Source: Mercenaria mercenaria (taxonomy: Eukaryota; Mollusca; Bivalvia; Venerida; Veneridae). Taken from it: a stretch of 64,000 nucleotides of DNA. A model generated the notes under the pieces. The model did no database searches. It was not told where the DNA came from and was given only the letters and a program-made list of their open reading frames with translations. Below, one piece after another: positions 21,901 to 33,900 of the stretch (the stretch's first letter is position 1; each line of letters opens with the position of its first letter). The position numbers were made by a program, and so were the translations under genes. The stretch spans positions 48,884,501 to 48,948,500 of the forward strand of contig NC_069373.1 in the NCBI RefSeq assembly GCF_021730395.1, given 5' to 3'.

Positions 21901-24900
21901 TCTCTGGCTGTGATTGAAGTACTATATATATATATGTTCTTTCAAGAAATCTACTCCTACTTTTTGAACGAATAATCATTTATAACGTCGTAGGAAGAAA
22001 GTCTACAGAGTAATCATATTACATAGCATCGGAAAAACATGGTCTTTAACATCAGAAATACATGGTGGTCATACTACATAATGATTATGTTCATCACAAA
22101 AGCATGGTCTATGCCAAGTAGTTACATATAACATCGAAAAGGCATGGTCTGTAGCAAGACATCACATGTATATCCTTAGGACGTCCGGCACATTTTATAC
22201 AGGCATACGTATGTTTTTGATAACACAGAATATGACGTTAAACGACATTCACCTTATCAAAAGTTCAAAGCTTTTTCCAAATCAAGGATTATTACAAGCA
22301 TGTGATAAGATTAGGATAAACACAAATTGAAAACAAAAATAAAAAAGAAACTGAAAGTGCACATGCTAAGCTTGGAAACGAAATTCGCATTTGTTTTGGT
22401 CTATAGTCACGGGCAGGGGTCAATCAGACAGTTTTTCATCTAAGAAAAAAATATATGCATTCGGAAAACAACACAATCCCACAGGGGTCCGTAACTGAGT
22501 AAGGGTATATGGAGATTTTTAGAATTTCGTCAAATTGTTCAAAAGGTCCTTTTTATTGCTCTCTAAAAGTGTCAGTATATGCCGCAGATACCGGTAAATA
22601 TTTCAAAATGATTTTTGTGTAATAAATGTTGATTCTATGGACGCGTGAAAGGGTCATTAGACGTAAATACGTTTTATTACGTAACGGGTGCGAAAAGGAT
22701 ATAGCATCAAAAAAAGCATGGTCTGTAACTAGTCATCATATATAGCATCGGGAAAGCATGATCCATAACGAGTAATCATATATAGCATCGGGAAAGCATG
22801 ATCCATAACGAGTAATCATATACAGCATCGGGAAAGCATGATTTATAACGAGTAATCATATACAGCATCGGGAAAGCACGATTTATAACGAGTAATCATA
22901 TACAGCATCGGGAAAGCACGATTTATAACGAGTAATCATATATAGCATCGGGAAAGCACGATTTATAACGAGTAATCATATACAGCATCGGGAAAGCACG
23001 ATTTATAACGAGTAATCATATATAGCATCGGGAAAGCACGATTTATAACGAGTAATCATATACAGCATCGGGAAAGCACGATTTATAACGAGTAATCATA
23101 TATAGCATCGGGAAAGCACGATTTATAACGAGTAATCATATACAGCATCGGGAAAGCACGATTTATAACGAGTAATCATATATAGCATCGGGAAAGCACG
23201 ATTTATAACGAGTAATCATCGGGAAAGCACGATTTATAACGAGTAATCATATATAGTATCGGGAAAGCATGATTTATAACGAGTAATCATATGTTAAATC
23301 GGGAAACATGTTCCATAACGAGTAATCATATGTAGCTCCGGAGAAAACATAGTCTACAGAACAGGTTGTCAACCAATATGTTCAACGTTATAGACAACAC
23401 CCTGGAAAATGAGACACATCTATTTTTCTCTCTTAGAACAGACATTACTTGTTACCAATATTGGATTATGTTTAGACACAAAGTTATACTCAAAATGTGT
23501 AAAAATTACTATTTCAAAATCTTAAACGTTAAAATTGTCTCATTTTGTAATCTATTTGTCTAATAAATCTGCATATCGAATTTTGCTTCATTCCATACCA
23601 ATAGTTCCTGTTAAAGTATTACCTTGTTTCATTATGTGTATCTAGGTCTCTGTCACCCCTCAAAGACAGGAAGAATGATCCACTGAAGGCCAGAAGAATG
23701 ACAAGAAACACGACACCAAACTGGATAAAATCGTGGGCAATAATTCTGGTCAATATCTGTGTATACGCCCCTGTTTGTCTGAAAACAAGATGCAACATAG
23801 GTTTAGATACAGTACGTGTTCGGGTTTAGCGCATTTTTCAAACTTTTCATTTATAAACGATGGCATCTATTTGAAGCAGTGAGAACAATGTCAAAATTAA
23901 TAGTGCTGCCTCACTGAAATATCACTCCATAGACACCTGACATGATACCCCACCTAGTCACATTATACTGACACCGGGCTGAACAATCTTTGTACTACCC
24001 TCTAAATTCTGAGCGCTAAGCGATGAAGGTACTCCTACCATTTTTGATACTGGAACTGTAATGTCCTTTTGGGTGAATTGTAATTCAGATCAACTTCAAA
24101 GTCCATTTTGAAGAATATTCCTCCTGCAGGAAATCAAGAGCGGTCAGATTTACTATATAGAAATAAGAAGATCACACATTTTACTTAAAGCAGCATGCCT
24201 CCAAATTTGGCTAAAATAGTCTTTCTTTCAAACTGAAGTTTGAACATTACAATATGAATTTTTGTTTCTAACATGTTTTAAAAGTTCCAAATTAAGAAAA
24301 AAAAGATGACCGCGTAGGGAATCGAACTCCGGACCGCCGCGGCAATAAAGACATTTTTCCGTCGTCGTAACCAATAGCGCTTTAGCTGAAGTAGTGAATA
24401 ATGACTTCAAAATATAGATATTTATAATCGAGACAGTTTACCTGGAGTAAAAGCGTGACAAACGCTTTTCAATTTTCATAGTAAAAAGTAGTAAAAACAG
24501 CAAATTCTCAAGTGTTTCCGTAACATAATGATAATGTTTGGTAGTTATTAAGTTTTAAAGCCTTCTTAAGAAATATAGAATCTATTTAAAGATATCTAAA
24601 AAAAATATTTTTGTTGTTGTCGAACGATCTGGAGGCATGCTGCTTTAAAGTAAGAATCCTTAGGTGCAATAACTTTCTCCAGTTTTAACATTTGATACAT
24701 CTTACTTTTTTGAAAGAGTATCACGCCACGACATATGCCATCATTTCGTCTTTCTTGTTTAGTCTGACTATCTTTCAAATCATGATGTTGTATATTTCAG
24801 AAATATACCTAAAATATCTAGGAATTGAAATACGGACATTTCATATCTTTTCACTTATTTCAATATTAACCTATATGAAACAAACGCGTTTACGACAATA

Positions 24901-27900
24901 AAAGTTTTATAGTTACCTAAATACTGCAGCAAATTTGAAAATCCTTATTGTCCAAAATAAATATCCAAATGCAAACACGTGCCACTGTGCATCGTTATGT
25001 GTAAATCGCAAAGGAACAACACAAATCAGCAAAATTGAAGACGACATATCAAACCAGTTAAATGTATCATGAAAATATTCTAACTTGTTTCTGAAATGTA
25101 ATATAGAAATGACTAAAACGTGATTTAATGATATTCAAGCATAGGCCAATATATAAAGAAACTTGTAATGATATTAAAGCATGGGCCAATATAAAAAGAA
25201 ACTTCGTGATAAAGGATGATAAATCAAATTAGTCTAAAGGCCCCCATGGCCGAGCGGTTAACCTCAAGGATGGGTTACGAATAAGTGGATTTTCACTTTT
25301 TTTTCAATGGAAGTTCATCTTGTTTGTTTTGATTTAACTTTATTGACGCAAACGCGGAATCAATGGAACCTATTCCCCGACGAAAATTAATGATCTTTCG
25401 GTAACATAAGTAATGTATCGTACACGCTCTTGCTTTAACTCACCGTCTTAATGAATTAATTTCTGTGCAAAATGTTTGCGCCACCATTACAAGGGATAAA
25501 ACTTCAAATACAGTCCTGGATATCTGCAGAGGACCATTATACACAGCTGGGTCAGGTGACATCACTGCCACGATAGCAGAGTATGTGATGCAAAATAATC
25601 CAAGAATATACAGAAAGGAATTAAACCTGTAATAAAAGCATGTACAGATATTCAAACAGAAATATTACAGAGCTGACAATATAAAAATATGTTTTTGTTT
25701 TTATACAAGCGAATGTCGTGAAGAAATCTGCTCAAATATTTTTTCACAGTGACCTTGTGGTGGGACATATTAAAGTTCCAAAAGGTTTTTAATTTTATGC
25801 TAAAAGCAAATAAACAGCTGTCAACTTGGATGTTATGAGTTATTACATGGCTGGAAAAGGGCTGCTTTCAATACTACTGTTTAATCGTATTTTATTTCTT
25901 CTGAACAACACATAATAGTGAATAAACGTATGCATAACGACTTACACAAACAAACGAATTGGCTTGCATGTGCTACAAACTAATGAAATTAGATCAAAGG
26001 TAATTTTAATCGTATTTAAATTTAAGTCGAATGCAATTGTTTAAATATGGTGAACGCAGAATTCCTTTCAGACATGTCTTCATGAGTTCTGTCCCTTTTT
26101 AACTTGGAATGTTTTTACTGGCAAAGCTCTAATTCAGAGTCAAGCACTAAGAAAAGTCGAGCGCGCTGTCTTACGGACAGCACTTGTTTTTTAGATAGTC
26201 TCTTGTAATTCTATATAGAATGGCCATTTACTGATGATATGTATGATTTTTGTTGTCTGTATATATGTATAAAATGTAAATGGATGAGACTCAAATAAAA
26301 TATTAAAACTGTCTTTTAACGGTCAATACGAAAATGGCTGTGATGACACGAAATGAAAAGTACTAAAATGTTTTGAAGTAATGTTCGCGTAATGTTAGTT
26401 TGATCAAACTTATGAAAAAGCCCCAAACCGTTTCTTCAACTTACTCAAACCTCCTTTTGGCATACAGTTTCCATTTTCTTCTTATAAGCAACCGTACTGC
26501 ATCATGGTAAACAATGTTCTGCAACAAAATGTTGTACATTTCTATTATTCTTATAGTCATTCCAATAACGCACATATTGTTTTGACCATTTTATGTCAAG
26601 TGTATCATAAAGTATATAAAATAATATAATAATTGATAGTCCGTTGCGATAAGAATTTTACTAAGAATATGTTACATTTTCACCCAAAAAAATCAGTACT
26701 CTTTCAATTTGTAAAGAAGAGAGATGTAAACTTATTCAGGTATCATACATTTGACAAAAAAAGATGTATTCGTCTTCAACAATTACTGCATTACACGTGT
26801 TGCAGGCATGCTCGTTTATATGGAGTGTTTGAGAAATTCACCTAAGCTGTATCTAAATAATACTAGCCTAATAATCAACGAAGTATAAGAAAATAAGTAT
26901 CATTTTATCATTTTCATCAACAGTCGTAAGACTAAAAACACCAAATTATTCATAAAACAAAAGCGTCTATTTATTTTCAGCTATGTTTCAGGACAACAGC
27001 ACTTAGTTGATACAATTGGGTGCTTTTCATCGTGTGTGTCTTAACTGCTGATAACACTGTCCTTGTAGATCCTGTAGGCACCATAGATAATTCAAGTAGT
27101 TTTGTTTTCACATTTGAAATAATAAATGTAACATCATAACTGACCTTATGATAGCCAATAAGTATATAGAGGGGCTGGTGCCAAAATTGTTATTATATAA
27201 TAAGTGCCTTCGTTATTTATATATAATTACCACTCCTCGATATATGTACATATATACCTTATTTCCCTTCTTTGCAATCACTTGAAGCGGCGATTTTGAC
27301 TTTCCAATGAAACTGCTGTCAGTTGGTGTCCGTCCGTTTTCGTCACATTCCAACAAATCGTAATATACTCTCAGTCTATCGGTGGAACCTCGTGTCTCTA
27401 TCAAGCAGTCAAATATTGATAGAATCGTTTTCTACGGAGGGATAGACAAATGGTGTGGCAAAATTCAAGGCAAAACAAACAGCATAGTAGTATTACGGAA
27501 AGCGTGTTTTGTATGAGAAAACGGCCTGTATCTTTTTTAACCGTTTTTGAAAATAAATATTTCAGTTCTGGAAGCAAACATGGGTATTGACGTAGATGAT
27601 GTAGAAACAAATATTCACTTCAGTTAAAGTCACAAGAAACATTCCGTTCAAACGGCAACTATGTATAGCGGCCGTCCTGTTCCTCCTTTACGGACTGGAC
27701 TGAAATATGCTCAACAGATGTCTTTAAGGAAGGGGCACTTTGAAGTAATTCCATGAGCGAGACGTTACATCACGCGCATTACACAGTACAAACAAATCAG
27801 GAAAGACCTCTAGCCTGGAACTGCGAAGGATAGGTCCACGTCTTGCGCGCGACACGCCATTTCATTCGACAAGCTTTCACGCAACTAAATTCCATGAGTT

Positions 27901-30900
27901 CTCCGTTCAATGTCTAATTTACAGTCTGGACAGAAAAAGACATGATCCTTTATCTCAAAAATGAACTTTTTGACAGTGATCATAAGTGTGTGCGAGCGAT
28001 ACGATGTCTCCTTTAGGCAAACACCTCTACCAACTACTTACAACACGGCTCCACGCATGTCAAAGTTACCGTCGAACAAGATCAGACAAATAAAAATCGA
28101 ACAGCGATTTTTAATGACCTTATGTTTTTCCAAACACAAAATTATTTCGTTTGCTAGAATTTCACAATTTTTATTTTCACAATACCGTAAGTCCATTTTT
28201 GACAAAATTGAGATTGTAGCGCCTTTAGGTATATCTCTATGGCCTCTGTATGATGGCGAATTTGTTACCTTGTACAAGTAACATAAAAAGGCAAAATTTT
28301 AGATCAAGAAGGCTGTAATTAGTGTAAATTCATTGACACTCAAATCTTTAAACGTCGCTTCCCAAAACCACCAAAAAGCTAGTCACGGAATTGTGAAAAT
28401 AAGGCGAAAACAACAAAAAACATTTGTATTAGTTTATGGAAGAAGCTACGTAATGACTCCCATTTTGTAGTCTCCAAAAGTGAGATAAGGTATTCTCGTA
28501 TATGACTTTGGCATTCTTTGGATTTGACGGAAAATTTTACGCAATGCCTAAGTCACATACGAGATGTCATTTCGTAACAACTACCAAAAAGGACAGGTTA
28601 TGTCTAAAAGGAAATACCTGCATACTGGTTTCAATACGAAGTAAATCATGAATTGAAAATTCGGCATCTTTTCTTTCGCATGAGATAAATAAGCCACGCA
28701 CACTTAAATAAAAATAATATATACAGATTTAAATATTATTGTAACAGCTTCTTCACCATGTGATTATACTGTGCAACAATGAAGTGACTAACAAACTTTT
28801 CAAAAATAAATTTTTTAAAGAAATGAGCCCCGCCATGTGATAACCAACATAGTGGCTTTGCTACCAACATGGATCCAGACCAGCCTGCATATCCGCGCAG
28901 TCTTGTCAGGATTCATGCTGTTCGCTAACGGTTTCTCTAATAGGCTTTGAAAGCGAACAGCATGGATCCTGACCAGACTGCGCGGATGCGCAGGCTGGTC
29001 TGGATCCATGCTGGTCGCAAACCCACTATGTTGGTTTTCTCATGGCGCGGCTCAAATGTTTTCGTTTCAAACTGAGACGTGTTCAATTTGCTTTCACTTC
29101 GACCATATTTGCGCTGCTGTTATAACTGTTTGTGAACTTGAAGAGTTTCTTCAGTAATAATGAAAGTAGGTATTTACATATACTTGCATCGCTTACACTA
29201 TTGCTGCATTTAACGAAAAACAGGATTCTGTTAAAGATGAAGTTAAGTTTTAACATTACAAACTTTATCTAACGTTGCATTCAATCAACAAGCAACATAA
29301 GCTACGAAGCTCTTGTGCGACAACTTAGGCAAACTAAGTACATTGTATCCAGTAACATATTATAACCTGGGGTTATATTACCTTCGGATTCAACCAAGTA
29401 AATACTGAGTGGCAAGTAAGGGAGTTACCGGTATCATTTTCACGTTTTTGGTGTGACACGGTAAGGGATCGAACCCCCGACCACCCGCACACCAAGCGGA
29501 CATTCTACCATGAAACTACTGATGCGGCTTTCCGTAAAAATTCTACCATTGGCCATTGCTCAATAAACTGAGATGACCGTGCTTGATAATAAGATGACTA
29601 TGGTGGGATGATCAACTATTCAATTATTCTTAGGTAGGCACCTACTATTATACCACTGTCATCCTATTACCTTAATATCGCCATTATTTTATCTTCTAAC
29701 AGCACAGGACACCCTTTGGACATTTTTATAGCTGATTTTTACTTACAATGCATTTGGCATATAGGCAAGCAGAAGTGCACACATGTCGTCATTTTTGTTG
29801 TCCATGGCAATTTTCAACGGAAGAGTGCCGTATTTGTCACGTGCATTGGGAAAAGCATCATTGTCAAGTAACTTGGCAGCAACACCTAGGTACAATTATA
29901 AGAATCTTTCGCTGGGTACAAATCTGGCTCCAGGGTAACTGGTTTGTCTGCCGAGTTACCGCAAAACAGTTACAAACGATCCAGATATTTACATCGACAC
30001 CTTCAACTAGTGGTAGATATTTTCTCTTGCATGCTCAATTTATTCTTCAGTTATTTGAAGAAATGAAATTAACCAATGTTCCGCACCATGAGACAACCAA
30101 CATAGTGCATTTGCGACCAGCATGGATCCAGACCAGTCTGCGCATCCACGCAGTCTGGTCAGGATCCATGTTGTTTGCTAACGGTTTCTCTAATTGCAAT
30201 AGGCTTTGAAAGCGAACAGCATGGATCCTAGCCAGACTGCGCGGATGCACCGGCTGGTCTGGATCCATGCTAATCGCAAATGCATTATGTTGGTTTTCTC
30301 ATGGTGCTGCTCAAATGCTTTCAATTCAGTACTGTTTTAATGTAGTAGCGTATGGATTTTAGCATCCATTCGTAAATTACAGCACGTAAGCCATGTTACA
30401 TTCAAGGGTGTAAGGCATCCCAGGTTTCCTGCATCGGTAAAATACATGGGGAAAAAACCTGTCTCGCATGCAAGAAAAAGTGATCTTTCGGTTTTAAGTG
30501 ACATTAAATTGAAAAACAAAGCTTGATTTCGCTGTTATTTGGAAATGTTCCTGAGTTAATCTGTCTGTAAATGAAAAATGCCTTTGTTGACAGGGGTCTT
30601 TAAAACTATTTCGGACTGAACTTGGGCAGAAAACTGTATCCTTTATAAATAGGTTTTGACTGTATTTTAAGGAGGATGATATACAAGTACTACCCAGCCA
30701 ACATTCTATATCGGCCCGATATCAAACCGACGCCGTTATCTTTACGGCCCGATATTGGCTTTAATTTCGGCTGCAAATAGGAATGATGTCAGCCCGACGT
30801 CGGCAACCGGTATCGGGCCAACATCATAATGACATTGGTCCGATATTGGCAAACGATATTTAACCAACATCAAAATGATATCGGCCCGATATTAGCAGAT

Positions 30901-33900
30901 CATATCGTGGTCGCGAAATAGTGTGACGCGCAGTACTTTATCAGTTTTCTTAAAATATACTATTTGCAAATTCTCAGAGTAATTTTCTTGAGAAATGATG
31001 TGTCTTGCATCGTGTGTATGATGCTTATTTGACTTTATTGATATAATATTTTTCAAAATTATATACTGCATGTTTTATACAGTTACGTAAGCTTGCTGTA
31101 TATTCTTAACACTATCAAAATTGTTCAATTAGAATTTCAAACATATTTATATTTTCAAGTTTTTGTAAATATAAATAATTCTATGGCGGCATTTTACATA
31201 AAAATAAAAATGCATCTTAATAATTACCTCCCTTTATTACTTATAAAATTTTGATGAATACCGTCTACAAATTTTGTTGGAACCTAGTTTGATTATTTCT
31301 GGCATACATCACATTTGCTTAATAAATTAGCACATATAAACAATTAGATTACTTTTTCACTTTTATCAATAATATTTTGAAAAATATAGTTATATTAGAG
31401 AATCCAATATATATATGGCCCTATGTCAATCCGACGTACGAAATAGTTACACTGATTGATGTCGTCTACCGATTTCAATATTTTGCGGTACTACAACGGC
31501 CCGACGTCGTCCCTACATCAGCACATTTTGCCGACATTCCGACATTATACCTGTATCGGGCCGATATAGTAATGCTGTCTGGGTAGTACCACCAGAAGCA
31601 CAGTGAAGTTGTTGACGGTTGTTCTCCACCCTTTAAGGTCTCCAAACTGCAGTCAACCTGCAGTTTTGACTTCTCAAAATATGTCTTGTTTCGTTGAAAT
31701 TAATTGAGTTCATAGTAATCTATACCTTTCAAATTCCTAATGATAGCATGGTGTAAAGGTGTCTTCAGTTCACAGTCAGCAGCAGAAGTGCTGGCACCCC
31801 GGTTTATCAGATTGTTTACAAGCACTGAAATCTGAATAAAAATAAATACGGGAACCATGATGATGTACCATAATCAAAAAGCAATAAAATGTAAAAAGAT
31901 CAAAACGTGAAATAACACATACAAAATGTAATAAAAGACAAAACACTTAAACTGAATATAGGAATTAAGTATTTTGAAAAGAAGTAATCTGATTCAGACT
32001 GCACGCCTGATGACTTTAAACTCAAGTGTTAAAAAGACAATCAAAATACAGAATATTTGTACCAACCACACTTAAAACATAAAACATAAAAATGAAATAG
32101 CAATAAAAAAAAGCTGAACATTAAAATGATACGACTGTGCTTAATTGATTGAACAGCGGACTCCAAACCTGAATATGCTCACCCTTTATACTCTTGGGGA
32201 TAGTTTTCTACATGCAGTGTCGTTTAAATGTATCCAAAATTAAAATAACTTACTTTTGATTCTATTTTCATTGTAGAAATCACAAAAAGTAAAGCCTTGT
32301 CCACACCTCCCTTCCTTCTAACAAGTACATCCGTGAACACTTCCGTTTCCGCTTCTTGTCGACCAGTCAGAAGCGTGCTTGTTTTATGTGCTACCTATAA
32401 AACAGAAGGCAAACAAAATGTCGAAGGGAAGTAATTATAATTAACGTTTTAAAGACCGTCGTTCAATTCACACACGTCTGGTATTAAATGATTATAGAAA
32501 GATTATAACCAGTATAAACAAGGGAACAAAATAGTGAAAGGCCAGAGAGGAAAAAAACTGGCCGTTTTCTCGTGAAATCGCGCATCAGTGAGATCATTAC
32601 AATTCTTTTGATCTATTTTACTTTTCTTATAGACCTTCAACTATTCTCACTAGTTGTCAACAGAAATTCTGGATGTAAAAGCATTATACAGAAGTTGGAG
32701 AAGGGTTAAATGGTGTCCAGAGTCGAACAACTTACTATTCATTCACAGACCACAGGAAAAGATATCTGGTTTCATTAATAGATAAATATCTTTCCAATGC
32801 AACTAGATAGCATTACATATTTTAGAGATAGAACTACAATCATGAAAGTTATTGTTGTAAAGTCCTTAGGAAGATATCTCTATGCCAGTAGATATAGATT
32901 AAGAGAGCTCTACTCCATGTTCTTGAAAAAGATAGAATTTTCACGTAAAAGAGCTAGCAGTGTTTTGAAGCTAGCCCTGTGAACAAAAATTGCAACGTTT
33001 CATTTGATAAAGTAAAGTGCCTGCAGCACCAATTAAAATCAAATCAAATTTGTGATTATTTTTTCGAATTCTGAATAAAATGAGCTATTTCTTAAGCGTT
33101 TAAAGCTACAATTTTAAGACAATATAATATATTTTTCCATTCTATGACAGCTCCGTGTCAGTGTTAAGCACATATCTCTTTTGGCTTAAGAGATTGCATT
33201 TCGCTGACAACATATCTCCTTAATATTAGAATTGGTATCTAATAAGAGAGAGAGAGAGAGAGAGGGGGGGAGAGAGAGAGAGAGAGAGAGAACACTTTTA
33301 CTAAAAAAGATATCTTAATATTTAACAGCTACCTGTGTGAGTTAAAGAAATATTAAGCTATCAGTCAAAGCCTGACCCATATCCAATTATCTTACACTGT
33401 TGCAACTATTACAAAGAAAGATACCTATCTATAAAAAGAGGTATCAGTTACAGAACAGATATTACTCTTCTATGGTGGCATATTCCTGCATTCACTTAAG
33501 CAGATAGTTTTCAGGAAAATTCGTACTTTTTGTGAAAATTTAAAAACCTTTAATGATAAGAAACTCTTGTTCTAAATGAAAAAAAAGCATGATTGTGCCA
33601 ACTACTGCATGTGATAATAAATAAATGATTGTTTTCGTGAAAAATGAATTATCTTTAAAAAAATGTTGTTTTTCTGCATAGGATAATATTGAAAATATTA
33701 TGAAAATCTTATAAATATTCAAGAAAAAAAAATGAAATATCGTGGGAAATTTAAACTTAACGGGAAAATTATCTGCTACAGTGTATGCATATATATGGCA
33801 ACAAAACGTTTGTTTTCACGAAAATAAAAGGTTTTCGCGAACATTTTATTTTCATAAAAATAGAAATTGTCTTTACTGAGTATCTTTATTTGACATATAG

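Noticed and set aside
22690-23340. CRISPR-like array of short repeats
   Set aside because: The units are contiguous 40-bp tandem repeats with no unique spacers, lie in an intron of an animal gene, and match a diverged array in the paralogue. It is a minisatellite.
24228-24410. Small protein with a RGGPEFDS-like stretch
   Set aside because: The peptide is a translation of a tRNA-derived B-box inside a MITE.
25242-25275. Possible tRNA-Ser or tRNA-Leu gene
   Set aside because: Only the A-box half is tRNA-like and no T-arm or acceptor stem follows at the right distance. It is a degraded SINE head shared with gene C.
29455-29530. Possible tRNA gene on the minus strand
   Set aside because: A-box and B-box are present, but the acceptor stem does not pair, so a SINE relic is more likely.
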